From: an uncultured Bacteroidota bacterium
Lineage (GTDB): Bacteria; Bacteroidota; Bacteroidia; Bacteroidales; P3
Assembly (NCBI GenBank): GCA_902790215.1
Contig: CADAQX010000007.1
Coordinates: 45,589 to 109,588, forward strand
Reading direction: 5' to 3'
Length of the DNA: 64,000 bases
The notes beneath the pieces are model-generated. The model was not told where the DNA came from, made no database searches, and was given only the letters and a program-made list of their open reading frames with translations. The position numbers were made by a program, and so were the translations under genes. The stretch's first letter is position 1, and each line of letters begins with the position of its first letter. Below, piece after piece: positions 50,282 to 57,518 of the stretch.

Positions 50282-52819
50282 GTGGCTTTGCTGCTGCTTG
50301 TCGTTGCGTTGGCGCCGACGGTCTGGGGGCAACGGAAATCCCCCATTTCCGGCACTGTGGTTGACCGCACCACAGGCGAGCCGCTCCCCTTTGTGCAGAT
50401 TGCCATTGCCAACTCGAAAAGCGGGACAGTGTCGGACATCAACGGGCATTTCGACCTCAGTGTCACAGCTGTCGATACCCTGCTGCACTTCCGCATGGTG
50501 GGCTACCGCCCCCAGTCAATCACGCTGAAAGGCCACACCTCGCGCCGCCTCAAGGTGAGCATGGAGCCGGAAGTGAAAACCCTGCAGACGGTGAACGTCA
50601 CCGCCAAGAAAGGCAAACGCGAACGCTACAGCCGCCGCAACAACCCCGCCGTCGATTTGGTGCGACACGTCATCGACCGCAAAGAGGAAAACCACGTTAT
50701 GGCCAACGAACACTTCAGCCGCCGTGTGTTCGAGAAACTGAACATGTGCCTCGACCAGTTCCACCCCGATTTCGAGAAGCATCTGTTCTGGAAACATTTT
50801 CCCTTTGTAGAGAAATACATCGACCGCGCCGAATTCGACAATGCCGAAATCCTCCACTTCTCCATCCACGAGCGCATGCAGACCCAAAACTACAACCACG
50901 GCAGCCTGCGCACCCTCACCACCGCCAACCGGGCCGACGGCGTCGATGCCAACCTCACGCAGGAGGGCTTCGACGACGACCTCGACGCGCTCTTCCCCAC
51001 CATCGACATCTACGCCAACGAGATAGACCTCATGTCCGTCCGCTTTGTCAGCCCCCTCTCAACCCTCCTCGCCACCACCTTCTACCACTACTATATCACC
51101 GACACCGTCGAAATCGACAGCCAACGCTGCATCGAGCTCTCCTTTGTGCCGTCCAGCAAAGGCAACTTCGGTTTCGTGGGCGCCATGTATGTGGCCGCCG
51201 ACAGCACCTACGCCGTGAAACGCTACTACCTCCGGGTGCCCGAAGCCGTTGACCTGAACTACGTCCGCGACCTCAACGTCATACAGTCCTTCCACCGCGA
51301 CAGCGCCGGGCACTACATCCCCACCCGCACCGACACCTACGGCCGCTTCTACATCGGCAAACGGATGATGCAGGTTTATGCCCACAAACTGCAGCTCTAC
51401 TACGACTACTCCTTCGACACCCTCATCCCCCAGCCCGACAGCCTGTTCACCCCCCTGGCCTCGCACGCTGTGCTGCCCAATGCCCACAAAGTGCTGCGCA
51501 AAGAGTGGAACGCACGCCGCCCCGTCGAGCTCTCCCTGGCCGAGACATTCCTCGACAGCATGCGCTACGAACTGATGCGCATCCCCTCCATCCGCTTCAC
51601 CATCAAGACCGTCGAGGCACTTTTCTCAGGCTACATCCCCACCCGCTCCTCACGCGACTCCAGCCGATTCGATTTCGGCTCCATCTACAACTTCGTCAGC
51701 CACAACGGCACCGAGGGCCTTCGCCTCCGTGTGGGCGGCATGACCACCGCACGCCTCAACCCGCGCAACTTCATCGACGGCTACGCAGCCTACGGATTCA
51801 AAGACCAGCGTTTCAAATTCAACCTGAACCTCATCCACACCTTTGCCGACAAACGCCGTTTCCCCAAGGAGAACCCCTTGGGCTACATCTGCCTCCACGC
51901 CGGCTACGACATCGAGTCGCCCGGCCTCTCTTTCGACCAGTACGACCGCGACAACCTGCTCATGTGGACCGACAAAGAGGTGCCCGCGCAATACGTTGCC
52001 GACCTCCAGCTGAGGCTGCGCAAACAATGGCCCAACTTCATCGGCATCGACACCTGGATAGGCGCCCAGCACATCCAGCCCACCGGCCTGCTCAGCTACC
52101 GCCGCATCACCCCACACGGCACCGAGCGTGTGGAGAACATCGTCTATGCCCAGTGGGCCACAAGCCTCTCCTTCTCGCCCAACTCGCTGGTGCGCAGTGG
52201 CCGCACAGGCGAAAGCTCCCTCCTCAACCTCTCCGCCAACGCCACCGCCATCACCCTGAGCCACGAAATGGGTCTGCTCGACGGATTCTACTACAACCGC
52301 TCCACATTCAACATCTTCAACCGCATCTGGTTCGCCGCCCTCGGCTACATCGACCTGCGCATGCACGGCGGCATCGTCTGGAACCCCGTGCCCATGCCCA
52401 AGCTCTTCGTGCCCAACGGAAACAGCAGCTACTTCCTGTCGCAAAACTCCTTCAACACCATGCGCCCCATGGAGTTCATGACCGACCGCTACGTGTCGCT
52501 CTTCGCCACCTACCACATGAAAGGGCTCATCCTCAACCACCTCCCCCTCATCAAACGGCTGCGCCTGCGCGAGGTGGTAGGCTTCAACATCCTCTACGGC
52601 AGCATGTCCGACATGAACAACCCCGCCAACGGCCAAACAGGCCTCTACCTGCTGCCCGAAAACGTAGGCTTCCTCTCCAGCACCCCCTACATGGAGTACA
52701 GCATCGGCATCGAGAACATCCTCAAGCTCATCCGCATCGACTATGTGCGGCGCATCACCTACCTCCACGACGGCGTCCCGTCCTGGGCCATAAAAGTCTG
52801 CCTGCAATTCACCATGTGA
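50282..52819 (+). CDS. CarboxypepD_reg-like + DUF5686 outer-membrane protein
   Basis: 845 residues from the GTG. After a hydrophobic signal segment (ALLLLVVALAPTVWGQ) comes a carboxypeptidase-regulatory-like beta sandwich (ISGTVVDRTTGEPLPFVQIA, GTVSDINGHFDLSV; about 20-100), then a long DUF5686 region (VDLVRHVIDRKEENH onward) and a C-terminal outer-membrane barrel ending DGVPSWAIKVCLQFTM. It is likely an outer-membrane protein of unknown role. The start is uncertain: the frame stays open to 50222, where ATT ATT would give a signal peptide with a proper basic n-region (FKALHTTRQHLTPSLCRG), and the promoter spacing favours it. No ATG exists in that stretch. The TGA belongs to the direct repeat that follows. 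Confidence 0.82.
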   Translation: MALLLLVVALAPTVWGQRKSPISGTVVDRTTGEPLPFVQIAIANSKSGTVSDINGHFDLSVTAVDTLLHFRMVGYRPQSITLKGHTSRRLKVSMEPEVKTLQTVNVTAKKGKRERYSRRNNPAVDLVRHVIDRKEENHVMANEHFSRRVFEKLNMCLDQFHPDFEKHLFWKHFPFVEKYIDRAEFDNAEILHFSIHERMQTQNYNHGSLRTLTTANRADGVDANLTQEGFDDDLDALFPTIDIYANEIDLMSVRFVSPLSTLLATTFYHYYITDTVEIDSQRCIELSFVPSSKGNFGFVGAMYVAADSTYAVKRYYLRVPEAVDLNYVRDLNVIQSFHRDSAGHYIPTRTDTYGRFYIGKRMMQVYAHKLQLYYDYSFDTLIPQPDSLFTPLASHAVLPNAHKVLRKEWNARRPVELSLAETFLDSMRYELMRIPSIRFTIKTVEALFSGYIPTRSSRDSSRFDFGSIYNFVSHNGTEGLRLRVGGMTTARLNPRNFIDGYAAYGFKDQRFKFNLNLIHTFADKRRFPKENPLGYICLHAGYDIESPGLSFDQYDRDNLLMWTDKEVPAQYVADLQLRLRKQWPNFIGIDTWIGAQHIQPTGLLSYRRITPHGTERVENIVYAQWATSLSFSPNSLVRSGRTGESSLLNLSANATAITLSHEMGLLDGFYYNRSTFNIFNRIWFAALGYIDLRMHGGIVWNPVPMPKLFVPNGNSSYFLSQNSFNTMRPMEFMTDRYVSLFATYHMKGLILNHLPLIKRLRLREVVGFNILYGSMSDMNNPANGQTGLYLLPENVGFLSSTPYMEYSIGIENILKLIRIDYVRRITYLHDGVPSWAIKVCLQFTM

Positions 52820-52866
52820 AGAAGGGCATCCAGTGAATGCCCTTCGATAGCGAAGCGGAGAAAGCA
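52816..52866 (+). repeat. 50-bp direct repeat, copy 1, with 9-bp hairpin
   Basis: Contains GAAGGGCAT-CCAGTGA-ATGCCCTTC and GATAGCGAAGCGGAGAAAGC. The TGA stop of the DUF5686 gene is part of it. Copy 2 is at 52974-53024. Confidence 0.8.
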
Positions 52867-52973
52867 CCTCTCCGCGGTTGCTGGCCGTAGGCCTCTCCAA
52901 AAGTCCCCCACTTTTGGAGTATGAGACCAACGATGCAACTTTACAACTTCTCTTGTAGCGGTTGCCGAGAATA

Positions 52974-53024
52974 TGAAGAAGGGCATCCAATGAATGCCCT
53001 TCGATAGCGAAGCGGAGAAAGCAC
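52974..53024 (+). repeat. 50-bp direct repeat, copy 2
   Basis: Nearly identical to 52816-52866 (one change in the hairpin loop, CCAATGA). It lies in non-coding DNA. Confidence 0.8.
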
Positions 53025-53681
53025 CCCTTTAAGGGACGCGACCGAACGGAAGAGACCTTAAAAAGGGTCGCGACATCACTTAAAAACAAGGTTGCTCCCA
53101 TTCGGTCGCGACCTCACTTTTCCTGATGAGGTTGTCGAGGTTGTCACGCGTCGTACTGGAGAGGTTGACAATTTCCTGACATTGTTGACAGTATTCCTGA
53201 AAAGGTTGACAACTGCATGGTGCCTTTCACTATAATTGGTTGACAGATTTGGGTTAAACTGAATTGGTTTACATTGTATAGTTCAGATGTCTTCCTTTAC
53301 TCTGTGTACCTCCCTTCCAACATCTCCCAATCGTCGTCCCAGGGAGCGAAGCTAGAGCGAAGGCAGAGCGAAGGCAGAGTGAGGGCAGATGCGTTACAGT
53401 GTTACAGTGCTACAGTTCAAAATAGGACAAACCCAAAAGTCAAAAATCGACTTTCATTCTTTTAGGGGTGAAAGCCACACACAACTGTAGCACTGTAACG
53501 CTGTAACAAACCATCGTCGTGGCCGAATGGAAGCACCGATTTTTTCGAGAGCAAAGAGAAAACTTGCTTACTATGCCGAACCCAAGTAACATCATGGAAC
53601 ATAAAGAAATGCTGAGATGGCATAAACAGAACTGAGAAAGCGAGAAAGGATATAAAAGTCGGCCTAATGACCGATTTGGGT
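53025..53681. repeat. Repeat-rich non-coding region
   Basis: No gene is seen. It holds an inverted repeat GCGACCGAACGG / CCATTCGGTCGC (53037-53048 and 53097-53108), irregular GGTTGACAA units (53120-53215), a variant of the stop-linked motif (53242-53256), a GAGCGAAGGCA tandem (53344-53385) and a composite hairpin with arms GTTACAGTGTTACAGTGCTA / TAGCACTGTAACGCTGTAAC (53391-53417 and 53483-53507) around a 65-base centre. Confidence 0.65.
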
Positions 53682-53683
53682 TC
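53669..53683. repeat. Stop-codon-linked motif (AACCCAAATCGGTC), site 2
   Basis: On the minus strand the ATPase gene ends TAT TGA and runs into ACCCAAATCGGTCAT, as at 39680-39694. Confidence 0.5.
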
Positions 53684-54878
53684 AATATACCAAACCTGCC
53701 ATCCAGAGGGGAAGTTTTTTGCCTACTGGGAGTTCAATTCTGTCGGCAAAAATGTATGAGTTGGGGATATTGGCTACTTGCACAAATGTCTTGTCTGGCC
53801 CGCCAACCTCGATTGTGATATTGCCGTCAATAATGAAATCACCCTGTTCTTTACCATATTCCACCGTGTGGTTTACTGATAATTGGTTGATAAGGAAGCA
53901 TTCCCTGATGGTGCCAATCTTTTCACCAAAGCCAAGAGCATAGAACATGTTGGGGTCATGCAAATATATCTTGTCTGGCTTTTGCAGCCGTGTGATGGTC
54001 TTGCTGTCGGAGTAGAGTAGCATTAGCAGCTCGGCACGCCCAAGGCTATTAATATAACTAAGCACAGTGTTTTTGTTCAGTTCTAGTCGTGCTGATAACT
54101 TGGCAATGTTCAATTCGTAGGGTACGCTATCAGCTAGGAATTGTATCAGAGCCTTCACCTTGCGGGTGTTGGCAGGGTCAACCCCACAGAACTGAGGAAG
54201 CTCCTGTCCTACAATGAAATCAATTACGTTCTCGATGCGGCTGTAGTATTCTTCCTCATCACCGTCGTAGAAGGGGAAATAACCCACCCTCAGATATTCC
54301 TCAAACAAGGGCTGGGGGTGGCACAACTTGTTTGTTTCGGCACAGATGTCGTCATAATTTGTCAGTATGTCCTCTAAACTATATACAGGGATGTGGATTC
54401 CCTTGTAGAATTGTAGATATTCACGGAAAGACAGTCCTTTCATAGTATAGCTTAGCACACGGCGGGACAAATCTGCATCAGCGTTGAGGATCTGGATGAG
54501 GGAAGAGCCGGTAAAAGTAATCTTCATGTTGGGATAAAGGTCGATGATTTCCTTTATTTCTCGGCTCCAAGTAGGGTAGCGATGCACCTCGTCCAAAAAC
54601 AAATGGGTGCCACCCATCAAGTGGAATTGCTCGGCAAGTTCCAACAGGGTGTGGTTGGCGAAGTACATGCTGTCCATCACACAGTAGAGTGCCTCTCCCG
54701 CACTGATGCCGTAATTTTGTTTAATGTACTGCCGGATGAGAGTCGTTTTGCCAACGCCACGTGACCCACGGATGGCAACCAATTGTTTCTCCCAGTTAAC
54801 AGAATGCATCATTTCGCGCACAATACCTGTGTTTATCTGAGATATTAACATCTTGTGTTTCTTGAACAAAGCTTCCAT
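53682..54878 (-). CDS. AAA_14/DUF4143-type ATPase
   Basis: 398 residues. The AAA domain has Walker A AIRGSRGVGKTTLIRQYI (about 35-50) and Walker B THLFLDEVHRYPTWSREI, with sensor ITFTGSSLIQIL. The C-terminal part has the winged-helix plus nuclease-like DUF4143 layout (LSARLELNKNTVLSYINSLG, then FLINQLSVNHTVEYGKEQGD, FIIDGNITIEVGG). Such ATPases are very common in Bacteroidota, often in several copies, and their role is unknown. The start is ATG 54878; a TTG three codons upstream is possible. It has its own promoter (54903) and is monocistronic. Confidence 0.88.
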   Translation of the reverse strand: MEALFKKHKMLISQINTGIVREMMHSVNWEKQLVAIRGSRGVGKTTLIRQYIKQNYGISAGEALYCVMDSMYFANHTLLELAEQFHLMGGTHLFLDEVHRYPTWSREIKEIIDLYPNMKITFTGSSLIQILNADADLSRRVLSYTMKGLSFREYLQFYKGIHIPVYSLEDILTNYDDICAETNKLCHPQPLFEEYLRVGYFPFYDGDEEEYYSRIENVIDFIVGQELPQFCGVDPANTRKVKALIQFLADSVPYELNIAKLSARLELNKNTVLSYINSLGRAELLMLLYSDSKTITRLQKPDKIYLHDPNMFYALGFGEKIGTIRECFLINQLSVNHTVEYGKEQGDFIIDGNITIEVGGPDKTFVQVANIPNSYIFADRIELPVGKKLPLWMAGLVY

Positions 54879-54902
54879 ATCTTCCAATTATTAAACCAAG
54901 TG

Positions 54903-54910
54903 CAAAGATA
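54903..54910 (-). promoter_or_regulatory. TATCTTTG -7 promoter box of the AAA ATPase gene
   Basis: Exact minus-strand match, 25 bases before the ATG at 54878. Confidence 0.7.
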
Positions 54911-54974
54911 CAAAAGATTATTGAATTAACCGAAAAATATTTCAAATCGGTTATTTGATTCACCGAAAAATACT

Positions 54975-55165
54975 ACTCTGAACGTGTAAATTCGTCAATG
55001 TGATAATTCGTAAATCGTATCAACACGTAAAAAAAGAAGGACAAACAAACATCCCAATAGGATTCCCACGTTAGCAAATTCAAAGAGATTAACACATTAA
55101 CACGTTAACACACGTACACATTCAACACACACATTCAAATGCTTACACATTAGCGCACCCTTTAA
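54975..55165. repeat. Family C tandem arms with unique centre
   Basis: Units like GTGTAAATTCGTCAATGTGA on the left and ATTAACACATTAACACGTTA, ACACACGTACACATTC on the right flank a centre with ACAAACATCCCAATAGGATT. It is upstream of the island promoter at 55225. Confidence 0.55.
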
Positions 55166-55224
55166 TTCCTTAATAAATGGAAAGAACTTTGTCCCCAAAG
55201 GTGTCGTGTATCAAAAAAAATGTG

Positions 55225-55232
55225 TATATTTG
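55225..55232 (+). promoter_or_regulatory. TATATTTG promoter box upstream of the STAND/RCK-RyR island
   Basis: Exact TAnnTTTG match. The first island gene I can support starts 300 bases later, so the transcript would have a long leader (55240-55530) or an unrecognised small gene. A 39-codon frame at 55264-55383 (MRKAFVLSEVEISPKNPEDK and on) is the best candidate but has no further support. Confidence 0.5.
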
Positions 55233-55530
55233 CAGCCGAATTAGACGCGAGAAAAGTCGAGCAATGCGGAAAGCATTTGTACTGTCCGAAGTTGAAATTT
55301 CGCCAAAAAATCCAGAGGACAAGATACCGATGCCTTTTGCTTTTTCGAGTATGTATTGGCTTACCGCCTCTGCATATCGTTAAGCATAGGATGAAGTTCT
55401 TCCCTGTTTTATTCTGGAATGGCGTTTGGCGATGCCTCAACTTCGTAAAACAGGCAACACGAGTTCTATGTCTTCCTTGTATAATTAATTGCCCCACTGA
55501 GGACTCAAGGCAGAAAAAATATCAATTGAT

Positions 55531-55821
55531 ATGGAACAGGTCAAAGAAATGTTAAAAGACTCTATTGGTAGATTTTTATCTAACGAAAGAATGACCTATG
55601 AGGAACTCTATGGGATTTTGTCAGAACTGAAAACTTATTTTACATTACCGATTTTTAATGAGGATTTTTTGAGTTCGTTGGGTATAACCAATACTGACTA
55701 TTTAAAAATCAAAGGTGCCATTGACCGTGCCCTCGGATATAAAAAAACGATAAATAAAAAAACGATTAAGGATTTATATGATTTGTCAGAAATACTGAAC
55801 CATGTCTATGAAAACCTTTGA
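55531..55821 (+). CDS. Small helical protein, first gene of the island
   Basis: 96 residues, entirely helical and charged: MEQVKEMLKDSIGRFLSNER, MTYEELYGILSELKTYFTLP, then LSSLGITNTDYLKIKGAIDR, and an end in SEILNHVYENL. No signal peptide or known motif. The frame is AT-rich like the rest of the island. The next small gene starts 21 bases after its stop. I infer a structural or regulatory subunit; the function is unknown. Confidence 0.6.
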   Translation: MEQVKEMLKDSIGRFLSNERMTYEELYGILSELKTYFTLPIFNEDFLSSLGITNTDYLKIKGAIDRALGYKKTINKKTIKDLYDLSEILNHVYENL

Positions 55822-55842
55822 GTACAAGAGTTACAAATTGAT

Positions 55843-56061
55843 GTGAAAGTCTTCCAAGTTTGGCCAAAACATACAAGAAGTTCTAACGGGCAGGTTATTA
55901 CTCCCGCGATGATGGTGACGGTTACGTTGCCATACCATGCGCCTACGCCCTTTACGCAGGGTATAGGTGAAGTGGCGGAGGCATATATGCGTATATACAA
56001 ATGCGACATCAAGAAGCTAAGCTGTAGTGCTGGCGATTTTAATTATAAAGGATTAGCATGA
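55843..56061 (+). CDS. Small protein of unknown function, GTG start
   Basis: 72 residues from a GTG (the frame is closed 8 codons upstream by the stop of the preceding gene, and there is no ATG). The sequence VFQVWPKHTRSSNGQVITPA, MMVTVTLPYHAPTPF and GEVAEAYMRIYKCDIKKL suggests a small alpha/beta domain. Its TGA overlaps the ATG of the M48 gene (ATGA at 56058), so it is translationally coupled and very likely real. I do not recognise it. Confidence 0.55.
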   Translation: MKVFQVWPKHTRSSNGQVITPAMMVTVTLPYHAPTPFTQGIGEVAEAYMRIYKCDIKKLSCSAGDFNYKGLA

Positions 56062-56957
56062 TAAACATTCAAGATTTCATCCACCCCGACGATGCGTCGG
56101 CACTGAACAATCTAAAGAGCATCCCGGCATTGCCGACCTTGCTGGAAAAGGTGATGCAGTACGGCTATGAGCAAATGGACTGGAGCAGGATTATAGCCTC
56201 CAACGTAAGAATCAACGAGCGTCAGATGCCTGAGATTTATGGCAGACTCATAGGTGTCTGTCGCAAATTGCAGATGCCCATTCCTGAGTTGTACCTTCAA
56301 ATGAGTCCTATTCCCAATGCATGGACCTCTGGCAATACACGGACTTACATTGTGGTAACACTTGGACTGATACGCCGCTTCCAAGAAGAAGAGTTGGATG
56401 CAGTGTTGGCTCATGAGTGTGGTCATATACTCTGCCATCATGTGCTGTATTCCATGCTGGCCAACGCCATCTTTGACTTGGGAGATTCGTTGATAGACTC
56501 GTTCTTAGGTTCCATCGGCAATGCCGCCATGGTTCCTATCAAGCAAGCTCTGCTGGGGTGGAGTAGAGCGTCGGAATTGTCGGCTGACCGTGTGGCATGT
56601 GTCGTATCTTCGCCCGAGACCATGATTCGAGTGTTGGCAAAACTAGATGGTATACCTCCTATCATACTGAAGGATATGAATCTCGATGAATGGTCTACCC
56701 AAGGAGCGGACTATGAGAAAATGAGACATGGATCTGGAGTGTCGAAGGTGGTCAGATACATATCAAACACGGATTTAACCCACCCATACGGCCCTGTGAG
56801 GGCATACGAAGTGAAAAGATGGTCTGGAGGTGCCCATTATTTAAAACTTCAAGCACAGATGCAACGTCTTACTGATGGGAAAATCTGCCCGATGTGTGGT
56901 GCTGCTATCAGTGAGGATTGGGCTTTTTGTAGAAGTTGTGGAGGAAAGTTAAAATAA
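56058..56957 (+). CDS. M48-family metalloprotease with C-terminal zinc ribbon
   Basis: 299 residues. The active site is HECGH at 119-123, with the third zinc ligand Glu173 in SRASELSADRVA, the M48 pattern. Unlike HtpX it has no clear TM helices; a moderately hydrophobic helix follows the motif (LYSMLANAIFDLGDSLIDSF). The C-terminus is a zinc ribbon (Cys277, 280, 291 and 294; KICPMCGAAISEDWAFCRSC). It is likely a cytoplasmic or membrane-peripheral protease. The ATGA overlap ties it to the preceding small gene, and the next gene, with a similar ribbon, starts 12 bases on. In the island context it may be an effector or an activator by cleavage (inference). Confidence 0.9.
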   Translation: MINIQDFIHPDDASALNNLKSIPALPTLLEKVMQYGYEQMDWSRIIASNVRINERQMPEIYGRLIGVCRKLQMPIPELYLQMSPIPNAWTSGNTRTYIVVTLGLIRRFQEEELDAVLAHECGHILCHHVLYSMLANAIFDLGDSLIDSFLGSIGNAAMVPIKQALLGWSRASELSADRVACVVSSPETMIRVLAKLDGIPPIILKDMNLDEWSTQGADYEKMRHGSGVSKVVRYISNTDLTHPYGPVRAYEVKRWSGGAHYLKLQAQMQRLTDGKICPMCGAAISEDWAFCRSCGGKLK

Positions 56958-56969
56958 AAACAATACACT

Positions 56970-57482
56970 ATGTCAACATTTTCTACTTCAAAGATTTTGA
57001 ACGGAGACCCTGCTTTGATACCTGAGATTGCAGACCGTATCGTGAGAGATTTCCAGATGGAAGGATTTACTGCCAAAAGTGACAGTTATGCCGGTGGGGT
57101 GTACGACATCTCGCTTGCCAAGGGTAACGTCTTTAAGGCTGTGTTAGGAATGAAGTCAGCCTTGAAGGTAAGCCTGACGCCACAGGGTAATGCCATCCAT
57201 ATCAACGCAGGGGTTGGCATTTTCGGACAACAGGCCATTCCTACCGCCATCACGATGTTTTTCTTCTGGCCAGTGCTGATTCCTCAGATTTGGGGGATGG
57301 TGCAGCAGTCCAAACTTGACGACAAGGCCATTGCTATTGCCGAACAGGTTATTCGGGAACATGGCTCAGCATCGTATGGATTTGCATCGCCCACACAAGG
57401 ACAGTCTTTCTGCCCGGCGTGTGGCAATAAGGTAAATGCCAATGCCAACTTCTGCCCGAATTGCGGTGCCAAGCTTAACTAA
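56970..57482 (+). CDS. Zinc-ribbon protein with membrane hairpin
   Basis: 170 residues. The N-terminal alpha/beta domain (IPEIADRIVRDFQMEGFTAK, YDISLAKGNVFKAVLGMKSA, KVSLTPQGNAIHINAGVG) looks like a small ligand- or lipid-binding domain. It is followed by a hydrophobic hairpin (AITMFFFWPVLIPQIWGMV, about 93-111), a helix and a C-terminal zinc ribbon (SFCPACGNKVNANANFCPNC). The ribbon resembles that of the M48 protease just upstream, suggesting interaction with the same partner. The family is a generic zinc-ribbon protein; I cannot give a function. Confidence 0.75.
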   Translation: MSTFSTSKILNGDPALIPEIADRIVRDFQMEGFTAKSDSYAGGVYDISLAKGNVFKAVLGMKSALKVSLTPQGNAIHINAGVGIFGQQAIPTAITMFFFWPVLIPQIWGMVQQSKLDDKAIAIAEQVIREHGSASYGFASPTQGQSFCPACGNKVNANANFCPNCGAKLN

Positions 57483-57518
57483 TTAACCGTATCAAATCAA
57501 GCATCCAAATCCTATTCC

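Noticed and set aside
51650-53101. 483-codon frame opposite the DUF5686 gene
   Set aside because: Antisense shadow; composition is V/E/G/H rich and it runs into repeats at one end.
55162-55555. 111-codon frames on either strand before the island
   Set aside because: They overlap the TATATTTG promoter box or run against it, and have no recognisable features.
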